64,000 nucleotides of DNA. Source: Anastrepha obliqua. Its lineage: Eukaryota > Arthropoda > Insecta > Diptera > Tephritidae. Made by a program: the position numbers and the translations under genes. The notes below the pieces were generated by a model, which was given only the letters and a program-made list of their open reading frames with translations, was not told the DNA's origin and did no database searches. Location: assembly GCF_027943255.1 (NCBI RefSeq), contig NC_072896.1, positions 119,505,879 through 119,569,878 on the forward strand. The letters run 5' to 3'. Of the stretch, positions 44,801-56,170 are shown in pieces. Positions within the stretch are counted from its first letter, which is position 1; the number at the start of each line of letters is the position of its first letter.

Positions 44801-46879
44801 CGCCTTAATAGGTACATATACATACATACATACCCCATGGTGGCACGAAAATGGCTGCTAGTTTTCGAATATTTGCTCGGTAATGTTACTATTTTTACGC
44901 ACCCAACTGCAACGCTTGTAATCCGACATTATCTACGACCGCTTGTGCCTAAGTATTTTGCAATTATTTTGTCATTGTTTTATGTACTTAACAGACCCAA
45001 AAGTATTTATAGTGCCGTCAAATAGGCCAAACAAATCAGAGGTAAGAGAGAAGCAAAATCGATTAGATTTACGTGCTTTACACTAATCGCCCACGCCTGA
45101 GTGAGTTGGTTTGTGCTAATTTATGTGCATATGTATGTACATATGCATGTATGGGGTGTTTTTGTTAGCTGCATGAGGACTATCGGTATCGCTAACCATT
45201 GTGTCATAGATGAGAATGGCAAAAATAAAAATAAATCTGTTCGCGAAATTCATAGGTCACTGGCAGCATCGGTGCTTATTTCTTTCGAAATGAGTAAGAA
45301 GCTGCCGTTACGGTGAATGACGAAAGGTATCGAGCCATATTGACAGAATTTTTGTTTCAACTTGCCATACTGCGCGTTTAACAATCGATTTGTTGCAATA
45401 TTCAAGCCATCATGACGTCATACGGCCAGATTTACTGGGAAATACAGTCAAATATTGGACTGATCGAATGTCCCATGTAACTCCTTGTCGCACAAGCCAA
45501 ATGTCACATGCAATATTTATGTTTTGTATTATCATTTTAAGTTCTCAAACTCTTAGGAAAGCACCCGATATATACAAAGTGCTGCGGGAAAACCTGCAAT
45601 TCATCGGCAGCAACTCCCAAACGAAGAAACCAGACATTGAAGAATGTCAAACATACAAACATGTTAATGCCTCCTCACGTACTTATGTATGTATGCAATA
45701 TGTGTGTGTATATGTGCATCAGCGCGCGCGCGACACAAATAAGCATTTGAGTTAATTTGAAATCGCTTTTAAATTAACTTAATTCGCATTAAACCAAGTC
45801 GTCCGATGGCTGAGAAAAGAAAAAGCTAACAAAAAAATAAAAATAAAAAACAAAGCGAAAGAACCTAACAAATTGCGCCTACGTATAGAGACAGCGCAAG
45901 CAGCCACGGCGGTAGGAGCGAACTAAGCGCAGCAACAAAACTATAGAGACAGCAATTGTTAGCAAGAAAAACTTAAAAATAAATGAACCCAAAGCGTAGA
46001 GTAAAAATAATCTTCAATTCCAGGCCGAAGCTAATGCGACTGGCAAGTACATTTGTTATGCGCTGCAGAGGCGCAGCAAGAATTTTGCTCCAACTCACCT
46101 CTACTCATACTAACCCACTCCGTTGACTCTTCTGCTTCTGCTACTTAGTTGGCGCACAAAGGCAGATAGACAGACAGACAGCAGGCTACCTACTCGCCAC
46201 TTTGCTGCATAAATTGCCATTTATAAGTTATGTGCATGCATACATACATATATTTTATAAAAAAATAAAAAAAGGCGGATTTATAAATATGAAAATAAAC
46301 CAAAGGCCGATTGGAATTACTAAAGAAGCGCAAAATATACAAGGTGCCTATCGAAGTTAACAGGACTTTTTAAAGACACTACTTTTCTGCATTAAATCAT
46401 TTGAAAGCTTTGGGTGTCTCACAAATTGAGATCGAGAGCTTACTAACGAGAATTTTTCAGATTGATTGTTCCAAAGGCAAAGCAGGTAGGCGGTTTTGCA
46501 AAAAAGCATTATGATTCTCGCCTTGAAAAGGATCTGATATGATAATCCTTTGCAAAAAAAGAAATCGGTGGACTTACATAAACAAAACGAAGCATAAAAC
46601 AAACTTTAATGGCTCGAAAATCATGCGGTGCATTTAATGCAACCAACGCGGTATGCGGTACATCTCTCATAGGAGTTCGATACCCAGCACGATAATAATG
46701 CCTTTGAGCCATTCATTGATGGAAAACAGCACGATATGAAATAAATGCAAACGACAAACTGATTTTTAAACACGAAAAACTCAGAGGCATGTGGTTCAGA
46801 TTGTTAAAGCCACAACACCGAAGAAGCCGCATATCCCAGACTTTACTCCTTTCGAACGAAAGAATCTTCTTAAAAGTAT
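44801..46879. other. noncoding; one small transposase fragment inside
   Basis: Includes the fragment at 45240-45380, an ATAC/GTAT-rich segment (44815-44835, 45120-45155) and A-rich DNA at 45820-45990. No gene recognised. Confidence 0.4.
45240..45380 (+). pseudogene. DD41D-type transposase scrap
   Basis: The frame near 45300-45350 reads AAVTVNDERYRAILTEFLF, matching the VTVNxxRYRxMxxxFL segment between the first and second catalytic Asp in the other copies. Too short for more. Confidence 0.5.
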
Positions 46880-47620
46880 GACCGAAAATCTCTTTCATAC
46901 TTACGAAGAGCAGAAACTATACCCAAAATGGAAAATATCTACATGAGCTGGTTGAGCCGTTCTTACAAAACGACCAAAAATTCTGGCAGATTGTACATGG
47001 TCTAATAAAGAAACTCTGCATTCTCACAAAGAATGAAAAAAATTGAGAAAGAAAGATAACACAAGATCTGGATGTGAAGCTCTTTCGTACTTCCCAATAG
47101 GAAAAAATTGAATTAGATCCACATGGGATATCTGAAAGCCCCTTCCGTTCTTACAAAAAGACCAAAAATCAACTACCTCGAGTAGTCTGGTTCAAAAACT
47201 TTTCAGACGCACAAAGAGTGAAAAAATTAGATGGGAGATCGCATATGATCTGAATGGGATATGGTAATTTCATTCTTCCATACTTCCAACAGGAAAAAAA
47301 TTTAGATAGATCCATATGAAGTGTCTGAAAACCCCTTCCGTTTATACAAAAAGGCCAAAAATTTAGGTGGATCGCAAATGGTCTGGTTGAGAAACTCTTC
47401 CGTACTTACAAAGAGCGAAAAAATTCAAATAGAAAGATCGCACATAATTTGAATGAGATAGATGCAAGAAATATATCCACTTGGGCTAGCAGGAAACTCC
47501 TTTCGTTCTTACAAAAGGCCAAAAATTGAGTTAGATCACAAATAGAGGCAAAACTTCAGTTCAATTCACATGATCTGGCTGAAAAAACGTTCCATTCTTA
47601 TTAGGAGTCCAAAAATTGCA
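46880..47620. repeat. tandem array, about 62-bp subunits in a 190-bp trimeric higher-order repeat
   Basis: Type A units carry CCGTTCTTACAAAAAGACCA (46957, 47145, 47336, 47503), type B TACTTACAAAGAGYGAAAAA (47018, 47205, 47400), type C TACTTCCMAYAGGAAAAAAT (47088, 47281). A to A and B to B distances are about 184-195 bp; neighbours are about 60-66 bp apart. The last third loses its C unit. The array is noncoding and fairly diverged, so it is old. Confidence 0.75.
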
Positions 47621-48314
47621 AATAACGCATTATCAATTTTGGAAGAATATTGAGGATGACAACAGTAAAACCAAAACCAAAAAGGGAGCCTGCAACTGAC
47701 GGACATGGAAAATTATTTCCCGGTCAAAGAAGTATCAGAAAGTCAATATCATATCTCCGTAGTACGAAATGGATGAAAAGCCTGAAGAACGCTTTGCATG
47801 ATCGAGTACTCCATTTGAATACATGCTTCCCAAGAGGGAATGCGACCCTGGGCATTTATTGAAAAGCAGTTTCGGACGAGGCGCATTTTAAGCTCTGCAA
47901 AGATATGCTAAAAAAAAAAAAAGATTTTGGCGTGTCTCTTTTTCCCAAAATGCTTCTAGGGAAGCCATTTCAATTATGGAGCCATAATAAGCTTCATTGA
48001 GTAGCCTGAAATTGCCAATGTAAACTTCGATGTTCTTTAGTTTGAACAGATTGGCGTACAATGGCACGTTCCCACGACAATCAATTCTACCTTACTGGAA
48101 TCAAGAACCGGCCCTTCAGCAGAGTATGAGAAATATTTTATGTAACTGGCGCACCGTTCATCAAACAAACGTTCTTTTGGATAATGGTAATAGCCAACCG
48201 TTATTTCGATGTCGATTGACCACCTCGATGCTGCGATTAGATCCCTTTAGACTTTTTTCGTGAGGTCTCTTTAAAGGGTTAATGTTATGCGGAAACGATC
48301 TAGCCGCGTTAAGT
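47621..48314. other. noncoding, no gene recognised
   Basis: About 47650-48260 has normal complexity and might be decayed transposon (VSDEAHFKLCKDMLK-like reading near 47870-47910), but frames are too broken to classify. Confidence 0.35.
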
Positions 48315-48530
48315 TACCGCTTACGCGATTATTATTAATACTCCATACTCCTTTAGGGGCTTAAGGATTCAACAAAAGTTTTCCACACATTTTTATTTCT
48401 AGACATATGTAAATCTGAGTTCATTAAACGATGTTCCATTTTCAGTGTGGATAGTCCTTTGCCAAATCATTAATGGTCTGCCTCTTCTTCTCGTTCCTTG
48501 CGGGTTCCAAGTCAAGGCGGCATGCGGCCG
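48315..48530 (-). pseudogene. LINE ORF2 C-terminal scrap (NPQG type)
   Basis: Minus-strand frame LTWNPQGTRRRGRPLMIWQR, then TENGTSFNELRF, resembles the C-terminal NPQGKRxRGRPxxTW motif of RTE/CR1-like LINE ORF2. Its far end has AATCGCGTAAGCGG, shared with the 3' end of the LINE at 5669. Confidence 0.6.
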
Positions 48531-49250
48531 ACTTTAATAAAGCGCGTCAGTCGTTTCTTTCTCATTCTAACCGGCGTCAGTTGCACACACCAAGTGAAGA
48601 CAAGTCCTCCACTTGATCTTTCAAACGCGGAGAAGATCTTTCTCTTCCTGCTACCATCAACTGGTATCGCATCGAATACTTTCAGAGCCGGGGCGTTTGT
48701 GTTCATTCAAACGACATGACCCAGTCAACGAAGCCGCTGGATCTTTATTCGCTGCGCTACGTCTATGTCGCCATATATTCACGCTCATACAGCTCATCGA
48801 TCCATCGCCTACGATACTCGTCGTCATCAATGGGCGAAGGTCCAAAAAAAAAACCGCAGAATCTTTCCCTCAAACACTCCTCGTCGGATATTGTCTTCGC
48901 CCAAGTTCTGCGTCATATGTTAGGACGGGCAAGATCAGAAACTCATAAAGTATTATATTAGTTTTGTTAATCGAGAGAGGATAAGAATTTTATTACTGAA
49001 TTGCCTCTTAGTCCGAAGTAAAACTTGTTGGCAAGAGAAATTCTCTGTTGGATTTCAATGTTGAATTGTTATCAGTGTTAATGCTGGTTCCTAGGTAAAT
49101 GAAGTCTCTTACAACCTCAAAATCAGTACTGTCAACAGTGACTTCGGTGTGCCGATTGTTTGTTTAATGGCAGCAGGTGCTTCGCTTTATCCTCGCTCAC
49201 CATCAGATCGATTTGATTTTTCTCTCAATCACTCCAAGGGATAAAGTTGC
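48531..49250 (-). pseudogene. RTE-like LINE ORF2 fragment, thumb and C-terminus
   Basis: On the minus strand: EVTVDSTDFEVVRDFIYLGT and SINTDNN (49160-49060, end of reverse transcriptase), then FEGKILR (48870), CRRWIDELYE-like frames, [20 protein letters not shown] (48710-48650) and MRKKRLTRFIKVGRMPP. It is the same family as 5669-6051 and 60339-60841, but longer and more broken. Confidence 0.75.
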
Positions 49251-51194
49251 TATTGTGAGTTAGAGTCAGGAACCGGGCCAGCCGAGGTAGCCATTTTGAG
49301 TGAGGTTACATTCCGTAATTATTCGGAAAGCTTACTCTTTCCAACGCAGTAAAGGTCGATTAAAACTATTGAACCGTATTTTTTACATCATTTTTATAAG
49401 AAACCCACCGATGGTAACAGCCAAAATATTCCGGATAAATGTTTGGGCAATGCTGCTGGAATAACAGTTCTTGACCGGAATTAAAGGCGTGTCGTCCCGG
49501 TAGCGTAGAACCAATTGTCATGTGAATGGTTCACCCTTTTTCTTGACTCCCAAGTACAGCATTATGTCTACTTCTGAGTGCACCTTGTGCAAAGCGCTGG
49601 GTGTTGAGGCAATGAAAGGGCAGAGTAATGGCGTTGTTAAGGCAATCAGAGTAGAGTAGCCGAAGAGGCTTAAACGACTTTTAATATATATTTATACCTA
49701 ATTTTATTGCTTATTTTTTTCTCCCTGATCATTTGTAACGCGTCTGTTGGCTTGTGAGTTTGTACATTTGTATGCATCGGCATACAGAATACATCGCTTT
49801 CCAGCGGCGCGGTATAATTTGAAATGCTAGAACGCCTCTTCGCAACACTTTTGCCACTGTCTCACAAATGACGTTCGCTGTAATCCATGTCTTTTTTTTT
49901 GTTATTGCTTGCTGCTGTTTGGTTGGCTGCCTGAATGTCGTCTGTGCCTGCGCGCGCACATTAACATTTCGCGCTACATTAAGTCAACAACAGCAACAAT
50001 AACAGCAAATAAAACAACAATAAAAAGGCAGTGGCGGTGAATACATTTATGTTGGTGGTGACCACAGCACTCGCAGCAGCAGCCGCAGCAGCAGAAGCAA
50101 CGGACAGACAGGCGGCAATGTTTGCCATCAACAGCTACGCAACAACAATAATGAGCGTACAACCCAAATACGACATGGCAAATAAAAGAAATATTTAAAT
50201 TCTGAAATTCCAATTATCAATTAAGTCAGCGTAGTTTTTTTTTTCCTTTTTTCATTTTATTTTGGTTGGTTTGTTTTAACTTTTGTATTTTGGACTGTAA
50301 TAAAAATGACAGCACAACGACAACATACGAAAAACGAAAAATTAAAAAAGGCAGCAGGGTGTAGACCAAGAACAAGCAGTAACCAACAGTAGTGCTGCCA
50401 TATGTTTTATACGCTTTTACATGTGTGTGTGTGTGTATGCATACGTACATATGTATGTTTATGTGTGTGTTCGCAAACCTGCAGCGATGATGATGACGAC
50501 AACCACAATCAGGCGCACAAACGCATAAAACATCGTACAAGAACCACAACACCAACAACACAACCCAATGGAAAAAGAATGAAATTAAGCATAAAACAAA
50601 AAAAAAAACGTAGATAAAACATTAATTATTATTAATTGCTTTTTGTATTCGAGCGCGCTCCCTGTCCGCCTGGCTGCCCTGCCTCGTTGTCGCTGCTGGT
50701 GAGCACCTCTTCTTAGCTGCTTTCGCATCTGCACACACGTGGCTTTGTATGTGTGCGCGTATGTATGTATGCATTGGGATTTTATGTGAATGTATGTCGC
50801 AATGCGTAAGAACATATGCGCTATGCGCGCATTTATGTTTGTCCCTGTGCATACAAATGTGCCCGATGGTTTGCTCTGTGTGCTACGTCCGAGCTGCAAC
50901 ACGAACGCAATGTTGCGCGCTTGAGTCGGACTTTACTCAATTTAACTTCTTATTTTATTTTATTACTTTGTTTGCTTCAAAGTAGCCTAGCAAAGGCAAT
51001 AAATGTGGTAATAAACGAAATATTAAATATTTTAAGGTGCAACAGACACATGTACATGTGCATGTATGTATGTATGTATGTGTACATGCAAGCATGTAGT
51101 AAATTTCTTTGAAAATGCATCATTTCGAAACTACTCGGCCGGTATTAATATTTTTCAACTTATCTGACTTGACAACTTATTACTATAGGTGTAA
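49251..51194. other. noncoding; UTR-like and microsatellite-rich
   Basis: 49980-50170 on the + strand is AACAACAGCAAC-rich with CAGCAGCAGC runs. TG/GTAT microsatellites at 50420-50470, 50740-50775 and 51055-51085. No coding exon supported. Confidence 0.4.
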
Positions 51195-51227
51195 CACTTT
51201 CTTTTTAGCAGAGTGTTGCCACCTACT

Positions 51228-51267
51228 TCTTCTTGATTGGCGCTATACCCGCCACGCTATATATGAC
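51228..51267 (-). mobile_element. 40-bp LINE stub with 10-bp target duplication
   Basis: On the minus strand it ends GGTATAGCGCCAATCAAGAA, the 3' terminus of the RTE-like LINE (compare 60810-60835). Direct repeats GCCACCTACT at 51218-51227 and 51268-51277 flank it. An extreme 5' truncation. Confidence 0.7.
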
Positions 51268-52191
51268 GCCACCTACTAGGAAGTATAATTTATTAAACAG
51301 CAGAAATAAATTTTACAGCACGAATATCAAATTAGAAGCCTTTGAGGAGACTTCAATCCCAAAGGTTTTTTTTTGTAAGCGTTGCCACCAATTTTGGTCA
51401 CAAAAATGGGAAGTTATGGTACAATTCAATTAAGTAGAAGGTTAAACATCAGATGAATAAACAATTTTTTTTAGCGCTGCCACCTAATTTGTAATCGAAA
51501 AACTGAAAGACATATTAGATATCAGCGCCCTTCTGAGCGGGTCGCAAAAGGTTAAAAAAAGGTATTTAAGAAAACCTGAATGTTACATTTTTTTAATAGC
51601 GTTGCCACCTGATTTTGCCCACAAAATTATAAAGTTATGACACAGTTCATGTAAGTATTGTACAATAAAATTTAAGCTTCCGCTATCAGTCAACAAACAC
51701 ATTTTTTGAGTGGCGTTGCCACCTTATTTTAATCGAAAAATTTAAACTACTTACAAAACTGAATGAACTATTACATAGCAGCGCATTTAAGAAGGTCTAG
51801 GGTGTTAACGATAAAAAAAATTATATTAAGGAAACTTTAACAACATCACATGCGACGGCGCACAAACAACAGCAACAGTCTTGTCAATTCTCCATGCTCC
51901 CGAGCGTAGTGAACAAGGGAAAAGAAAGCTTTAATCCCCAAACATATTTTCTGATAGCATTGCCACCTAATTTTGCTAACCAAAATAGGAAGTTATGGGG
52001 CAGTTAATTTAAGTACCAAATTATCGTTATCAGACGAATTTTTTTTTTTGATTGGCGTTGCCACCTAATTTTTATTTATAAAATTTGAATGAATTCCGAA
52101 ACTGAATGAAATATTAGATATAACCGCGAACGGTTATATGAATCGATATTAAAATATGGGTATCAAAAGAGAGACGCTTAACACTTGGACC

Positions 52192-52402
52192 GCTTTGTCA
52201 GTTACCGGCGACTACTGTTCCAATGTAGCCGTGCCAGTCATCGGTGACTGACACTAATTGACTACTTTTATATTCTTATTTTGCGCAAAAATGCATCGAA
52301 ATAAATAAGAATATTTATATTCTTAAATATCCTATTAAATTAGACCTAAAAACAAATTATTTTTTCCACATTTTACTAAAAACCACCTTGGCGTTCAAAG
52401 TG
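52192..52402. mobile_element. small TTAA-type MITE
   Basis: Left TTAACACTTGGACCGC and right, inverted, TAACACTTTGAACGCC match as terminal repeats. TTAA at 52188-52191; the right copy is TTAT (52403-52406), one base changed. 211 bp, noncoding. Ends resemble piggyBac-type MITEs. Confidence 0.6.
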
Positions 52403-52548
52403 TTATGAAAGAAAATCAAAGAATTAATCAAACAAACTTCTGTGTAACAGCGTTGCCACCTCGTGTTTTAAATGAAAAATTTAAATAGATTACAACATGA
52501 GAATATTAACAAAAGAGGTAAAAGTGAATAATAACAAATTTTATTTAA

Positions 52549-52698
52549 CCCTCCGTTGGGCACCTTTTTTAAAACCTTCGGTTGGGCACCCGGGTCTGGA
52601 CTTTTTTCGTCCTGTTCGAGGATCCTTGAGGACGAGGATCCTATAATTCGCGTCCAAAGTTGAAAAAGTCTGACCTGGCCCAGGTTCGCAATGGATGG
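52549..52698. mobile_element. TTAA-flanked palindromic MITE, 150 bp
   Basis: TTAA at 52545-52548 and 52699-52702. Ends CCCTCCGTTGGGCACC and, inverted, CCATCCATTGCGAACC; internal blocks GGGTCTGGACTTTTTTCG and, inverted, GCCAGGTCAGACTTTTTCA also pair. The centre has GAGGATCCTTGAGGACGAGG. It could fold into a long imperfect hairpin. Confidence 0.6.
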
Positions 52699-52702
52699 TT
52701 AA

Positions 52703-53967
52703 GTACCGACTCGGAAATAAAGGCACAGGCTAATAAAATTAAATCTAAAAAATAGAAATTTTGCCACTTACCGATTCGGCGATGCATTTTTGAAAGTTGG
52801 CGAAGAAAAACATGTGGCAATATTTCCTTAGCCACTTCTATTTTGGTCTTCTGATGGTTGACAGAAATCTGTAATTCGCTGGAGAAGTCACCGCTTGCTA
52901 ACAGTTCTGAATTCAGTATTAAAATCAGGTGCCTGAATTAAAAGGTCAACGGCACGATTGCTCCTTCTTTTATCGTTAAATATTATGGCTACATGGGCAG
53001 TCTTCTTCCCACAAGCTCGGATCTCGCTTTCCCCTTTCTAACGCATTCATTTTCGGGTGTTATTGTAGAAGTGACAGCCGTTGGTTGAATATAAATCCAG
53101 CTCGCTGCTGTACCCGAATGTCTTTTTGCAAGCATTGGAGCATTTTTGTACCGATGCATGCGAATGTCGCACTTCTACTTTGTTTATAGCAAGAAATTCA
53201 TGTGGGTAGTCCGTTCTGAAATGCCTTCTATCTGCCGCAAATTCGATACACCAAGCATTCTAAAGTTCCTAAACTGATGCACGATTTTTTAATTTTTTTT
53301 TAATTTTTAATATTTCACAACAATTTATGCTGCATCATTTTCCCGTAGTTCTCAAATTACCAATACTCTGCGTGCGAGTATTTTTGCGTGCGCTTTGTGC
53401 CACATATCTTTCCCTAACTGCTGTCTCTCTGTCACAACTTCAATTTCTTCTTTGTTGGTATTTTATTATGTTGTGTTGTGCTTCAGTGCGTTGTGTCGCC
53501 GTCGTCGAGTGTGTGTACGGGTGAAATATTTATATGAGAACTCGCCTGGCTGAATATTTGCTGCTACTAATTTTTCGATTTTTTTTGTTTAGTTTTATTT
53601 CACCATTACCTTGTTTTCTTGTCGAAATTTGTTTTACCTTCTAATTGCCGGCTTACGGCTGACTTACACATACTGGTATTTTTCTTTGTATACTTTTTTA
53701 TTTATTATTGTTTTTTTTTGCTTGTTGAAAGAGTTTTGTAGTCTTAATTTGTTTGTTCTTCAACTGCAGCGGTACCTGCTTACGAAGGCTTGCTTTTTAA
53801 GTATTGTTTTTCTTGGCGCTTTTCTCACTGTGGAGTTTCGTTTCGCGCTGGCGTTTGCGTTCGCGTTCGCGTTCGTTTTCGGTATTTATGTTTTCTTTGG
53901 CGTTAAGTTGGCAATTTGTTAAACTCTTTTTCCGTTGCTGTTGTTGACGTAGAGTTTTTTCACTTAC
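52703..53967. other. noncoding, possible intron of a minus-strand gene
   Basis: Nothing recognised at protein level. The GT of a strong minus-strand donor (GG|GTAAGTG) is at 53967-53966, so this may be intron. Confidence 0.3.
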
Positions 53968-55262
53968 CCAAGTGTGTGTGTGTATATATTTATTTTCTCT
54001 GCTTTTTTCTTGTTGTTTGTGCTACTTTCCGTGCTTGTTTTTCATCTCTTTTTATTGCTCTTGTGCTTTCTTATTTGGTTATGCGGTGCTTGACTTTAGA
54101 GCTCACCTTTGCAGCGTGTGGCGAACGCATTTATTGGCCGGACAGCAGTTGCTTTGCTGTCCTTTTTGTTTTTGCGATTTTATTTTATTTTTTTGCTTTG
54201 CTGTCTCCACATGCGCCATGGCCAATATATTACCAACGCTCTTGTGCTTCGTTTGCACTTGCTTTGTTGTTGTTATTTTTTTATTTCTTTTTTCGCCCTT
54301 TGCTCCAACAGTCGGCTTTGAACCCCTGCTGTTGGTGCTGCTGCTGTCGCTTGCCAATTGGATTTTTGCCTCAGCGTCTTGTTGACTCTGCCTATGTTGC
54401 CTGGTGATTAGCCATTATTGTTGCTATTGTTGGGGCCGTATGCTGTCGTTGTCCGCAAATTCGATACGCAGCGTACGAACGCCATCAGTTGTTGAAATTA
54501 AACGCCGCGCATGTTTGCTTGTGGGAGCTTTTCTTCTTGTTCACTGCTGCTGCTGTTGCTGTTGCTGTGACAGTAGTGTTGCCAACAGAATTGCTGCCAC
54601 CAGCTGCTACAACAATAAGTGCAAAGAAATAGGGAGGAAAACAAGCAAAAACAACAGCTGCGCTTACGATCCTGCCCGCTCGACGGTGTCCATCCGTTGA
54701 CATGCCGCCTTCATTTATTTTGTTTCTTTAACTCCAATTTAACGATTTTTTTGCCTTTGCGCATTTTTGTTGTAATTCTTCCCTTTTAATTCTTTTACAT
54801 TAATTTTTTGTATATTAAATATTTAAGTATTTTTTTTTTATTTTAGTGCCATTAATTTTTTGATTTTTTCCGTCATATTTTGTGTGTTTTATTTTTCTTG
54901 TTTACCCAGCGTGTCCACCTTTTTCGCTTAACACTCACCGCTCCTTTTTCGTTCCACACATTTTTAACCAATTTTTTCCATTATGCTCAATTTTTATTAT
55001 TGTTGTTCATGTACAAGCTGTTGTTATTTGACTCATGTGTTGTTTTTGTTGCGCGCTTTTTGGCATACTGTGCGCCGTCGGTCGCTCACTCCACTGTCTG
55101 CCATGATTGAAGAATTTATGAGATTTGTGGCATTTGAGTAATTTCGGTGAGATTTGTTATGTGCGCGCGCGTGCGTGTGTGTGCTTGAACGAAATTGTAT
55201 TTGTGTATGTATGGATGTTTGAGAATTTGTCTGCAATATGTCACTGCTGCCAGCAAAAATAT
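53968..55262 (-). other. candidate untranslated exon, minus strand, with a short upstream ORF
   Basis: On the minus strand an acceptor with a long pyrimidine tract, TTTTATTTTACTTTCCAG, ends at 55263, and a donor ACACTTGG|GTAAGTG lies at 53968/53967. Between them the sequence is CA- and AAC-rich with GCGAACGCGAACGCAAACGC and CAGCAGCAGTGAAC-type words, typical of fly leaders. A 23-codon ORF starts at 55104 (MADSGVSDRRRTVCQKARNK). The hydrophobic + strand frames 53611-54700 are complement artefacts of this composition. Both splice sites and composition are seen; exon status is inference. Confidence 0.35.
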
Positions 55263-56170
55263 CTGGAAAGTAAAATAAAAAAAAAACACAAAAATTAAAT
55301 AAAAAATGGAATCATGGAGAAAACTTAGTTTTATTTTTTTTACAACTTTAAAATTTTATTTACCGTTGTTCTGTACCTTTCTTATTTTTTTATTTAATGT
55401 TTTTTTTATTTCTCTTATTTTTTTAATTTTATTTCTTTTATTTTATTTTAGTTGGTTTCTGGTGATTTTTTGTGTGTTGTTTTGTATGTCTTTTTTTGAT
55501 TTTTCACATTTTTCGCTGTTTATTTTTTGGCGGCCAATTGGACAGTTGAATTATCATGAAATTGCTGGCAAATTGCTTGAGTTAATTAAAAACTTAATTG
55601 AGACTGCTGCTGCTGTTGCTGCCGCGAGGCAAGCGTAAAACAAGTTTGGAGCCTATACCGCAATAATAAAACACATGCACATCTACATTCATTCATAATA
55701 CATCGAAGTATGCCTGAAAAGTAATCAAAATTCATACACAACACGAGATTAAGTTTTCGTTTTGTTTTTTTGCTCACCAAAATCGGACATCAAAATTTGC
55801 GGAGGGTAATGACTTCTCCGCTGGAGTTACAGATAAGTAGAGCAAAAGATTTCGGTTGAATAATTTTCAAATTTAAAGTTGCCTCTTATTGAGTTTTAAG
55901 TGTTGCAACGAAATTCGCAAACTTTCTCATTCATAAAGCTTTTATAAGCTTATTCATTTCTCAAAAAAAAAAAAAAATAAATTAAATTAAAAATATAAAT
56001 TAATGAAATTAAAATAAAAATATTAACTAATGAATTTTTCTTCATGATTTGACTATCACATTCATGGAGTTGGCTGCTTGCATTTCAGATCAAATTTCGG
56101 CACCTATCCCAAATATCCCATGATGTCCCCTCTATTCAGCGTAGTAAAAAAGTTTCAGCTACATTTTCTA
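55263..56170. other. noncoding, T-rich then mixed
   Basis: 55306-55550 is T-rich low complexity. The hydrophobic frame there is an artefact. No gene supported. Confidence 0.4.

Larger units (their letters stand above)
51195..52480. repeat. tandem array keyed on GCGTTGCCACCT, dimeric higher-order repeat
   Basis: The core GTTGCCACC (or a one-base variant) occurs at about 51214, 51381, 51476, 51601, 51715, 51959, 52057 and 52452. Type A units continue AATTTTGGTCACAAAAATGG, AAGTTATGG, CAATT; type B units continue TAATTTNTAATCGAAAAA, GAATGAAATATTAGATAT. A and B alternate with 90-115 bp between them. Inserts at 51228-51267 and 52192-52402 interrupt the array. Confidence 0.75.

Noticed and set aside
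46509..46712. Minus-strand 67-codon frame (MAQRHYYRAGYRTPMR)
   Set aside because: No family resemblance and no splice support; the adjoining sequence is noncoding on either side.
53611..54700. Several + strand frames of 70-163 codons resembling membrane proteins
   Set aside because: All three frames are open with Phe/Cys/Leu-rich text at once, an artefact of the complement of a CA-rich leader.
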